Origin: Actinomycetes bacterium
Lineage (GTDB): Bacteria; Actinomycetota; Acidimicrobiia; Acidimicrobiales; Acidimicrobiaceae
Direction of reading: 5' to 3'
Length of the DNA stretch: 5,787 nt
Assembly (NCBI GenBank): GCA_021785315.1
Contig: JAJYFX010000138.1
Location: forward strand, 1 to 5,787
Shown here: positions 1 to 5,787 of the stretch, piece after piece
Position numbering within the stretch: position 1 is the stretch's first letter
How the letters are laid out: each line of letters opens with the position of its first letter
Position numbers and translations under genes: made by a program
The notes under the pieces: generated by a model
What the model saw: the letters and a program-made list of their open reading frames with translations, nothing else
Databases searched by the model: none
What the model was told of the DNA's origin: nothing

Positions 1-73
1 AGCACCATAGGATGTAGGTGGATGGCGGATTAAATGAGAGGATCCCTATCAATTTAGGTGAGTGCATTTCGAT

Positions 74-77
74 GGAG
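74..77 (+). promoter_or_regulatory. Ribosome binding site (GGAG) supporting a TTG start
   Basis: GGAG lies 11 bases before the TTG at 89 and 23 bases before the ATG at 101. The spacing is slightly long for the TTG but far too long for the ATG, so it favours the TTG start of the prenyl synthase. Confidence 0.5.
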
Positions 78-88
78 CATGGTAACTC

Positions 89-1174
89 TTGATTGAAAAA
101 ATGGATAGACAAAAAGTTCCCGATTCACTGGATTTGCTGGCCAAGAAAGTCGGGTCTCGAATAGACAAGCTCCTCAGCACCGAGATCGAAAGGTGGAGCA
201 GGTTGGACTCCGATCTCGGCGAGCCTCTCATCTTTCTCAAACAGATGGTATTGGCTGGCGGAAAGCGATTACGTCCTGCGTTTGCTTATTGGGCGTATGT
301 CGGTGCTGGCGGTGATCCTGACCAGGAAGAGATTTTAAGCGCAGGTTGCGCATTGGAGCTGCTTCATTCGTTTGCGATCATTCATGACGATATTATTGAT
401 GCATCTCACACCCGGCGGGGTTTGGTAGCGATACATAAGAGATTCCAGGACAAACACGAAGGGATCTCGTGGACCGGAGAGTCTCGCAGATTTGGTGAGG
501 GAGTGGCGATCCTACTTGGTGACATGGCATTCGTCTACGCCGACAAGATGCTCGCAGGAGTTCCCATCGAAGCTCAGAACATATTTACTGAGCTGAGACT
601 GGAAGTGAATATCGGACAGTACCTCGACCTGATTGGTACAGCCAACGCTAATGCACAGCCGAGAATCTCAAAGGATCAGGCGCGCAAGATAAGTCTTTAC
701 AAATCCGGGAAATACACCGTGGAGAGGCCGCTTCATCTCGGTGTCGCGTTGCTTGGAAAGCTCGACCAATACCACCAGCGCCTCTCAGATTATGGGATTC
801 CGCTGGGCGAGGCCTTCCAATTGCGCGATGATCTTCTTGGAAGCTTTGGAGATATGTCGCTTACGGGGAAACCCGTGGGTGAGGATTTGCGGGAAGGTAA
901 GCCTACCGTCCTTGCGGCAATCGCGGTAGAAAGAGCGGAAGGTTCTGCGAAAGACTTTTTTAGGGAAAGGTTTGGAGCAGAGAATCTAACACCTGAGGAA
1001 ATTATCAGGTTTCAAGAGATCCTGACATCTACAGGAGCAAAGAAGGAAGTCGAAGTTCTAATCGACAGTCTTTGTAGGGATGCCATCGACGCTATTAAAA
1101 AATCCGGGCTTAGCGTTCCGGCGATCGCTGAACTCGAGGAGCTCGCAAACTTTGTCGGGAACCGGAACCTGTAA
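89..1174 (+). CDS. Short-chain polyprenyl diphosphate synthase, probably geranylgeranyl diphosphate synthase
   Basis: This 361-residue cytosolic enzyme of the trans-polyprenyl synthase family condenses isopentenyl diphosphate with allylic diphosphates. Visible motifs in order are GGKRLRP (57-63, IPP binding), the first aspartate-rich motif DDIID (100-104) followed by RRG (109-111), GQYLDL (176-181), a KSGKYT segment (205-210), and the second aspartate-rich motif RDDLLGSFGD (246-255) followed by GKP and DLREGKPT (266-273). All expected metal-binding aspartates are present and the length is normal for the family. The residue five places before the first motif is Phe95 and the motif has no insertion. 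This is the pattern of archaeal-type (type I) geranylgeranyl diphosphate synthases, so a C20 product is inferred; C15 or a longer chain is not excluded. The start is TTG at 89: an in-frame TAA lies at 83-85 and a GGAG precedes it, whereas the ATG at 101 has no ribosome site. Actinobacterial homologues are called idsA, idsB or grcC; the sequence alone does not say which. Confidence 0.93.
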   Translation: MIEKMDRQKVPDSLDLLAKKVGSRIDKLLSTEIERWSRLDSDLGEPLIFLKQMVLAGGKRLRPAFAYWAYVGAGGDPDQEEILSAGCALELLHSFAIIHDDIIDASHTRRGLVAIHKRFQDKHEGISWTGESRRFGEGVAILLGDMAFVYADKMLAGVPIEAQNIFTELRLEVNIGQYLDLIGTANANAQPRISKDQARKISLYKSGKYTVERPLHLGVALLGKLDQYHQRLSDYGIPLGEAFQLRDDLLGSFGDMSLTGKPVGEDLREGKPTVLAAIAVERAEGSAKDFFRERFGAENLTPEEIIRFQEILTSTGAKKEVEVLIDSLCRDAIDAIKKSGLSVPAIAELEELANFVGNRNL

Positions 1175-1292
1175 ATAAGAGTTCACAAAGGTTCTGTGGT
1201 TTTGCTGCATGAAAGGCTTCGAGGCACCTGGGTTATGATGGCGGTTAACATCAGCCATCCGTCCAGTTAAAAACTAACGCGCGGAGGACATT
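1175..1292 (+). other. Intergenic gap with weak hairpins, no clear promoter
   Basis: This 118-base gap separates the prenyl synthase from the membrane protein. It holds a four-base-pair inverted repeat (CACA 1184-1187 with TGTG 1195-1198) followed by TTTT, too weak to call a terminator. It also holds a six-base inverted repeat (GATGGC 1237-1242 with GCCATC 1254-1259). No convincing -35/-10 pair was seen. Confidence 0.4.
1283..1287 (+). promoter_or_regulatory. Strong ribosome binding site (GGAGG) fixing a TTG start
   Basis: GGAGG stands five bases before the TTG at 1293. The reading frame has an in-frame TAA at 1275-1277 and no ATG nearby; the next methionine codon is at residue 32, inside the first membrane helix. 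This makes the TTG start of the membrane protein convincing. Confidence 0.75.
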
Positions 1293-2957
1293 TTGCCGGT
1301 TCTAGAACTCAACACCAGGCTTGACAGGACCGCGCGCAACGCAGTGACCTATTCAGTTGCAGCTTTGGTACTAGCTGCGTTGCTCATGGCGTTCGCGCCT
1401 CCAGCAGTGGATCAGGCGGCACACTCGCATCTTCAGCAGATCTTCGACGCTCGCGGATTCGATTTGTGGGACAACAGCTGGTATCTGGGCCGGTACACCT
1501 TTGTCAACTACTCCTTTGCCTTTTACTTATTCTCGTATCTATTTGGCCTGAAGACTGTCGCTGCGATAAGTGTCGCAGCAACGACCGGCCTTATATCCCT
1601 TCTGTCTGACCGCTACTTTCCCGGTTCTTTTCACGGCAATCAGCGGCTTTCGCTTCTCGTCGTACCGTGCATGGTTCTCACCGGTGCGTGGCCCTTTCTC
1701 CTGGGTGTTGCGTTTGTGCTTTTGGCGCTAATGATGTATTCGTTGGGCCGAAAGTTTTTATTTCTGGTCGTGTCGGCCCTGGTGTTACTTTCCAGCCCCC
1801 TTGCTCTTTTGGCACTGGTGCTTCTAATTGCAGCTGCAGAACTACCCTTCGGACTCCTTGCGACAAGATCGCAGTGGGGAAATTTTGCCCGGCGCGCCTT
1901 ATCCAGCTTTTATTTGGATACGGTTGTCATTTTGGTTTTAGTCCAGTTACTGGCTATGAGGGCTTTCCCGGACCATGGGCACTATCCATACTGGTTCTCC
2001 GACCTGGTGCTGGTAGAGATTTTCACTTTGTTGTGTTATGTGCTGGTACCGAAAAACGTAATTCATGCGTTGCAATTGCGGATGTTGATAATTGGTTATG
2101 GACTAGTCAACCTGCTCGCCTTCGTGACGACGTCAAATCTTGGTTCAAACGCGACACGCGTAATCGATTTTTCTTTTCCCATTATTGTCGCATTGCTTGG
2201 CCTTAGAAAATTAGGTTCCCGAGTCATCTCCACGGTGCTTCTCGTGCTCGTTTTGGTGTGGAATTTGATGCCCCTTAACCAGATCATGTCGGGTGCTCTC
2301 TATCAGACGTCGAAAAACGCTTTTTGGGGTCGGCTCAAGCCGGTTTTGGAGCGAAACATTGTCCCTGGAAGCCGGATAGAGCTGGTTGACACTTCCAATC
2401 ATCAGGGAGATTACTACCTGCCGAAAATGGGTTTTACGATTGTCCGGGGTTGGTTTCGCCAGGATGATTTTCCTCAAAATCAGATTCTTTACGGCCAGCA
2501 GGCGCTGACGCAGGGTAAGTATCTTTCCTGGCTTAGGAGGTCCGGCGTTTCTTTGGTGGTGCTGCCTCCAGGTCCGTACGATTTTTCTTCGGTGGGTGAG
2601 GTTCAGCTAATCAGCTCGGGAAAATCCGGTTTGCTGCCTATCGCGGAAATCGGGCAAGCCAGGATATTCAAGGTCCCTGACCCGGCGAGTATTGTGCGTG
2701 CTCCTGATGGAACCTATATTGGCGCCAAGATTGGAATCGATTCCGTAACCTTTAATGCCCTCGTGCCCGGAACCTATAGCCTGAGCCTTTTTTACAGCCC
2801 CTATTTCAAAGCGAGTGGTGGAACAGTCTGTGCGAATGCTGAAGGCATGACATCTTGGATCATTAACAATCCCGGACCACATAGGCTGATATTTGATTTG
2901 AGTGTGAGAGAAGTGTTTGAGGTATTGACTGGCGGTGCGAACAGTGGTTGCGGCTAA
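1293..2957 (+). CDS. Polytopic membrane protein of uncharacterised actinobacterial family, GT-C-like topology
   Basis: The 554-residue product has no function I can name. Hydrophobic segments at about 18-36, 70-104, 118-147, 154-188, 208-225, 233-252, 262-280, 290-305 and 308-326 suggest nine to eleven helices. Arginine- and lysine-rich loops (9-15, 191-201, 254-263, 305-310) place the N-terminus inside and the loop 37-69 outside. That loop holds several aspartates (40, 52, 57, 60) and the aromatic motif WDNSWYLGRY (59-68). A soluble part from about 340 to the end would be outside; it includes GWFRQDDFPQN (386-396) and a beta-rich tail with only two cysteines (513 and 553). An acidic first outer loop, many helices and an outer C-terminal domain recall GT-C glycosyltransferases that use polyprenyl-phosphate sugars; this is inference. 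From memory, similar unnamed proteins occur in other actinobacteria and end in the same way, so the C-terminus looks complete. It lies 118 bases after the prenyl synthase and 140 before dxs. A transporter role is also possible. Confidence 0.85.
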   Translation: MPVLELNTRLDRTARNAVTYSVAALVLAALLMAFAPPAVDQAAHSHLQQIFDARGFDLWDNSWYLGRYTFVNYSFAFYLFSYLFGLKTVAAISVAATTGLISLLSDRYFPGSFHGNQRLSLLVVPCMVLTGAWPFLLGVAFVLLALMMYSLGRKFLFLVVSALVLLSSPLALLALVLLIAAAELPFGLLATRSQWGNFARRALSSFYLDTVVILVLVQLLAMRAFPDHGHYPYWFSDLVLVEIFTLLCYVLVPKNVIHALQLRMLIIGYGLVNLLAFVTTSNLGSNATRVIDFSFPIIVALLGLRKLGSRVISTVLLVLVLVWNLMPLNQIMSGALYQTSKNAFWGRLKPVLERNIVPGSRIELVDTSNHQGDYYLPKMGFTIVRGWFRQDDFPQNQILYGQQALTQGKYLSWLRRSGVSLVVLPPGPYDFSSVGEVQLISSGKSGLLPIAEIGQARIFKVPDPASIVRAPDGTYIGAKIGIDSVTFNALVPGTYSLSLFYSPYFKASGGTVCANAEGMTSWIINNPGPHRLIFDLSVREVFEVLTGGANSGCG

Positions 2958-3097
2958 CTATTACTCGTCGAACTAAGAAAGTAATATTTGGTAAACGGGT
3001 AAATGATGAAATTGTGATGCCAGCCCAAATGCGCAAAACCTTTCGTAGTGCTTGGACTTGGATTTGAGTGGAGACTTGGCAAAGGATATTGGCATAG
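2958..3097 (+). other. Intergenic gap upstream of dxs
   Basis: This 140-base gap has no recognisable gene, no terminator hairpin with a T tract and no riboswitch core; the CTGAGA element of a TPP riboswitch is absent. TTGGAC (3052-3057) and TTGGAT (3058-3063) resemble -35 boxes, but no -10 box lies at the right distance. An AAAGGA ribosome site for dxs is at 3081-3086. A dxs promoter here is possible but not shown. Confidence 0.35.
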
Positions 3098-4984
3098 ATG
3101 ATCCTAGAAAAGATTAAAAGCCCGGAAGATTTGCGCTCACTCGACGGTAATGAACTCGAAGAACTCTGCGGCGAAGTTCGCCAGTTCATCGTAGACACGG
3201 TTACGGAGACCGGGGGGCACCTCGGATCGAACCTCGGCATAGTCGAGATGACCGTCGCTCTGCACAGAGTCTTCAAGTCGCCCAGGGATATAGTTCTCTT
3301 CGACACTGGCCATCAAGCGTATGTGCACAAACTCTTTACCGGGCGTATGGCCGGGTTTTCAGCACTGCGCAAGAGCGGCGGACTTTCGGGCTATCCCTCG
3401 CGCAAGGAGTCTCCCCACGACTGGATAGAGAATTCCCATGCATCGACCGCACTTTCTTACGCGTATGGAATCTCCACGGCCCTGGAACTCGGTTACCAGC
3501 CAACGGTTGGTGCCGGCCTAGGGAAAGAGTCGCGGACCGTTGTAGCTGTCGTGGGCGATGGCGCGCTGACCGGGGGTCTTGCTTACGAGGCATTGAACAA
3601 CATAGGTCATGCAGGCAAGCGGGTATTGATCATTTGGAATGACAATGGCCGTTCTTACGCGCCTACAGTGTCGAAGCTTTCGTCCGGTCTGACGCGGCTC
3701 AGGTTGAACCCTTCGTATCTGCAGGCGAGATCCAAGATTAGGCAGATGATTGCCGAGCTGCCGGCGGTGGGCGGACTTGCGGTTTCGGGAATCGCGGGAA
3801 TTACTTCAGCCCTGCGCGAAGTTATCGAACCAAGGGTGTTTTTCGAATCCCTTGGCGTGCGCTATACCGGGCCTATCGAGGGTCATGATATTGCTGCAAT
3901 GGAGTACGCGTTTGCTAGCGCGCAAAGCTGGGACGGCCCCATTGTAGTTCACGTATTGACCGAGAAGGGTCGGGGATACGGCCCGGCGGAAGACGACGAG
4001 GTCCAGCGCCTCCATGACCTAAAGGTAGCTCAGCCGGAACTGCTGGCCGAGGTTGAGTATGGCTCCTATACCGAGGTATTTTCCCAAGCTCTTTTGAAGC
4101 GGGCCGAAACGTCACCTGAAATCGTGGCCATAACTGCCGCCATGCCTGCGCCAACAGGACTTTTGGGGTTTCAGGAAAAGTATCCAGAGCGATTCTTCGA
4201 TGTGGGTATCGCAGAGGCGCATGCCGTGACGGCGGCCGCTGGGATGGCTATGGGGAATCTCAAGCCAGTTGTTGCAATTTACTCGACCTTCATAGCACGG
4301 GCCTTTGATCAGGTGAATCTTGATGTTGGCTTGCATGGGTTGCCGGTAATTTTCGTATTGGACAGGGCGGGAATAACCGGTGATGACGGGCCTTCGCATC
4401 ACGGGGTACTGGATCTAATTGAATTTCTGGCTATTCCCGGCATGACAGTATTGGCGCCTGCCTGCCTTGAGGACGTGGATCCAATGCTCGAACATGCGTT
4501 ATCATTGCCAGGCCCGTCGATGATCAGGTTCCCCAAGACTCTCGGCCCTACGAGGCTGTGGATTGAGAGTTCCAAAAATATTGAGCCGAGATGTCTCGTG
4601 CGCGGCGGCGAGGTCGCGCTTGTGGCGGTGGGGAAGATGGTTGTACCCGCGCTTCATGCCGCTGAGCTGCTCGCAGGCTCAGGAATTTCCGTCTCGGTAT
4701 GGGATCCGAGGATTTTGACCGAATTCGACGACACGTATCTGCGCGAGTTGGCCGCTCATCGACTCGTTATAACCATTGAGGACGGATTTGTTCCTGGCGG
4801 TTATGGCACTCACCTGAGATACAATTTGGAGAAGGTCGACGGGTGGAATTCGGGTCGCTTCAGGGAACTCGGAATACCGATTACATATATCGCCCAGGGC
4901 AAGGCAGACGACATACTTGCCAGCATTGGTCTTGATGCTGAGGGAATTGCAAATTCCATTACCAGGTGTCTTGCTGACGTCTAG
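3098..4984 (+). CDS. dxs: 1-deoxy-D-xylulose-5-phosphate synthase (DXS)
   Basis: This thiamine-diphosphate enzyme of the cytosol joins pyruvate and glyceraldehyde 3-phosphate into DXP, the entry step of the MEP isoprenoid pathway, which also feeds thiamine and pyridoxal synthesis. At 628 residues it is full length. The N-terminal cofactor domain shows GGHLGSNLG (39-47, with His41), GHQAYVHK (71-78), NSHAS (112-116), and the thiamine motif GDGALTGG (153-160) ending at NDNGRS (181-186). The pyrimidine domain shows VGIAEAH (369-375) with catalytic Glu373, YSTF and Arg401 (395-401), DRAG (422-425), and DDGPSH with Asp430 and His434. A transketolase C-terminal domain follows (about 500-620, with EDGFVPGGYG 561-570). 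These match the E. coli residues Glu370, Arg398, Arg420, Asp427 and His431. Deviations are Ala374 in place of the usual Gln after the catalytic Glu, and RFPKTLG (477-483) lacking the usual Gly after the Lys. The start is ATG at 3098, with an in-frame TAG directly before it and AAAGGA 11 bases upstream. It may be a second, Dxs2-like copy. Confidence 0.97.
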   Translation: MILEKIKSPEDLRSLDGNELEELCGEVRQFIVDTVTETGGHLGSNLGIVEMTVALHRVFKSPRDIVLFDTGHQAYVHKLFTGRMAGFSALRKSGGLSGYPSRKESPHDWIENSHASTALSYAYGISTALELGYQPTVGAGLGKESRTVVAVVGDGALTGGLAYEALNNIGHAGKRVLIIWNDNGRSYAPTVSKLSSGLTRLRLNPSYLQARSKIRQMIAELPAVGGLAVSGIAGITSALREVIEPRVFFESLGVRYTGPIEGHDIAAMEYAFASAQSWDGPIVVHVLTEKGRGYGPAEDDEVQRLHDLKVAQPELLAEVEYGSYTEVFSQALLKRAETSPEIVAITAAMPAPTGLLGFQEKYPERFFDVGIAEAHAVTAAAGMAMGNLKPVVAIYSTFIARAFDQVNLDVGLHGLPVIFVLDRAGITGDDGPSHHGVLDLIEFLAIPGMTVLAPACLEDVDPMLEHALSLPGPSMIRFPKTLGPTRLWIESSKNIEPRCLVRGGEVALVAVGKMVVPALHAAELLAGSGISVSVWDPRILTEFDDTYLRELAAHRLVITIEDGFVPGGYGTHLRYNLEKVDGWNSGRFRELGIPITYIAQGKADDILASIGLDAEGIANSITRCLADV

Positions 4985-4998
4985 ATCGCTAACCGGCT

Positions 4999-5012
4999 GA
5001 ATCTCGAGATTC
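4999..5012. repeat. Perfect 14-base palindrome between convergent genes
   Basis: GAATCTCGAGATTC equals its own reverse complement. It lies in the 35-base gap between the stop codons of dxs and the convergent SRAP gene. As RNA it could fold into a five-base-pair stem with a TCGA loop from either strand. No T tract follows on either strand, so it is at best a weak bidirectional terminator; a protein-binding site or chance is also possible. Confidence 0.6.
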
Positions 5013-5019
5013 TAGGAAG

Positions 5020-5721
5020 TTAAATGTCTTCCACTCTCGCTATCAGTCCGGGACCATCTGTTCTTGAAGAGTTGACCTGCGTGCTGACCTGATGCAAAGC
5101 CAGCAGGTGATTCGCAGGCGGCAGAGCGATCTCGTCGATCAGATTTGCCTGAGTTTCTGTCAGGATCGAAGAGGCAGCCTGGGATGGTTCTAGGATCACA
5201 GGCATTCTGTTATGGTACGGCTCCATCATCACGTTGGCGTTGGTGGTCAAAATTACGAAGGTGTCGGCCAACTCGCCAGCCTCCCGCTTAGTCGATTTTT
5301 CATATAGTCCAGCGAGGAGAAGCGGGTTGTTGTCGGCCCGATGAAAATAGTATGGAGTTTTAGACCGCCGTGGCTGCTGGCTGTCATGGGCCTGCCACTC
5401 GTAGAATCCTTCAGCAGGGATTACAATCTTCTGATTTAGAAGCTTCCGAAATGTCGGCTTTTCCAGTAAACTTTCTACTCTGGCATTGATCAGATTGCGA
5501 CCCGAGTCCCGGAGCCAGTTTGGTTTGATTCCCCAGAGCATTTCCGTGAGCGCCAGATTGCCATTAAGGGCACCGATGACGGTTACCATGCTGTCGGGCG
5601 CGATGTTGTAGCTATCGATGTGGCTGCGGTGGGGAGCATACGTATCCGCACTTTGTTGGAAGTCGAGCATTGATCTAAGTCGGGTAATGGTCGCGCTGAT
5701 TTGAACAAATCTGCCGCACAT
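5020..5721 (-). CDS. SOS response-associated peptidase (SRAP) family protein, YedK/HMCES-like abasic-site sensor
   Basis: The 233-residue product belongs to the family of E. coli YedK and human HMCES. These proteins recognise abasic sites in single-stranded DNA and cross-link to them through the amino-terminal cysteine, shielding the lesion. After removal of the initiator methionine the protein begins CGRF, so Cys2 is the cross-linking residue, and this fixes the ATG at 5721. Other family signatures are YNIAP (38-42), WGIKPNW (63-69), INAR (78-81, with Asn79 and Arg81), PAEGFYEW (102-109, active-site Glu104), LLLAGLYE (134-141), FVILTTNAN (155-163), HNRMPVIL (170-177, with His170) and VSTQVNSSRTDGP near the C-terminus. 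All catalytic positions are intact and the length is normal. GGGAG on the coding strand (CTCCC at 5730-5734) lies eight bases before the ATG. The gene converges on dxs and has no functional link with the isoprenoid genes. No clear LexA box was seen upstream. Confidence 0.96.
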   Translation of the reverse strand: MCGRFVQISATITRLRSMLDFQQSADTYAPHRSHIDSYNIAPDSMVTVIGALNGNLALTEMLWGIKPNWLRDSGRNLINARVESLLEKPTFRKLLNQKIVIPAEGFYEWQAHDSQQPRRSKTPYYFHRADNNPLLLAGLYEKSTKREAGELADTFVILTTNANVMMEPYHNRMPVILEPSQAASSILTETQANLIDEIALPPANHLLALHQVSTQVNSSRTDGPGLIARVEDI

Positions 5722-5750
5722 GTTCTGAACTCCCAGCTTAGGAACGGGTA

Positions 5751-5787
5751 AAATTACTTTTATAAAATAAATGGTTTTGTATTGGAA
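5751..5787 (-). promoter_or_regulatory. AT-rich upstream region, candidate promoter of the SRAP gene
   Basis: The last 37 bases are markedly richer in A and T than the rest of the window. On the - strand they contain TATAAA (complement of 5758-5763), which could serve as a -10 box. A -35 box about 17 bases further upstream would be TCCAAT, a poor match. The window ends there, so the promoter may be incomplete or lie elsewhere. Confidence 0.35.

Noticed and set aside
18..92. 24-codon GTG-started frame overlapping the TTG start of the prenyl synthase by the TTGA junction
   Set aside because: It has no clear ribosome site and no recognisable sequence; translational coupling cannot be supported from 24 codons.
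1184..1203. Terminator-like CACA/TGTG hairpin followed by TTTT after the prenyl synthase
   Set aside because: The stem is only four base pairs with a seven-base loop and the T run is short, so termination cannot be supported.
1667..2206. 179-codon open frame on the + strand inside the membrane protein gene
   Set aside because: It is a shifted frame of a continuous 554-residue gene, rich in Cys, Gly and Arg with no recognisable domain, and there is no sign of a frameshift in the main frame.
3017..3067. 16-codon open frame ahead of dxs ending in Trp-Thr-Trp-Ile, like a leader peptide
   Set aside because: It has no ribosome site and no alternative hairpins or terminator follow it. Tryptophan control of DXS would have no known rationale.
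2958..3097. TPP riboswitch upstream of dxs, since the enzyme uses thiamine diphosphate
   Set aside because: The CTGAGA core and the partner helix sequences of the THI element are absent.
2863..3306. 147-codon open frame on the - strand across the gap before dxs
   Set aside because: It lies mostly antisense to the end of the membrane protein gene and the start of dxs, has low-complexity Ser/Arg/Thr-rich content and resembles no family. The overlapping + strand genes explain the open frame.
5722..5750. Possible LexA/SOS box near the SRAP start (GTTCTGAAC and nearby GAAC/GTTC half-sites)
   Set aside because: The canonical Gram-positive form needs GAAC followed four bases later by GTTC. Here the half-sites are in the opposite order or wrong spacing, and the palindrome lies between the ribosome site and the ATG.

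Overview
The window reads as a chromosomal segment of an actinobacterium. The DXS and polyprenyl diphosphate synthase carry wording typical of actinobacterial homologues (RDDLLGSFGD, LTEKGRGYGPAEDDE, SHASTALSY). The base composition looks only moderately GC-rich by eye, which argues against a high-GC Streptomyces or Mycobacterium and would fit a deep lineage such as Acidimicrobiia. That placement is inference; no rRNA or tRNA gene is present to settle it.

Layout: bases 1-88 are non-coding or the very end of an upstream unit. Three genes then run on the + strand: a short-chain polyprenyl diphosphate synthase (89-1174, most likely a C20 geranylgeranyl diphosphate synthase), a large polytopic membrane protein of an uncharacterised family with a soluble C-terminal part (1293-2957), and a full-length 1-deoxy-D-xylulose-5-phosphate synthase (3098-4984). 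A convergent gene on the - strand (5020-5721) encodes a complete SOS response-associated peptidase (SRAP/YedK/HMCES family) protein. It is separated from dxs by 35 bases that contain a perfect 14-base palindrome. The last 66 bases are the AT-rich upstream region of the SRAP gene.

How they fit together: DXS makes the first committed intermediate of the MEP pathway, and the prenyl synthase assembles the resulting IPP and DMAPP into a longer allylic diphosphate. The two genes therefore bracket isoprenoid supply from entry to chain elongation. The membrane protein between them has a topology reminiscent of GT-C glycosyltransferases: an acidic, aromatic first outer loop, about ten helices and an outer C-terminal domain. 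A lipid-linked substrate is therefore conceivable but unproven. The gaps of 118 and 140 bases mean that co-transcription is plausible but not shown. The pairing of a prenyl synthase with a DXS recalls the mycobacterial region holding idsB and dxs2, so this DXS may be a second, pathway-dedicated copy. The SRAP gene is an unrelated DNA-protection gene.

I found no mobile element, CRISPR array, RNA gene or riboswitch. The most interesting item is the membrane protein; the rest looks like ordinary chromosomal content.
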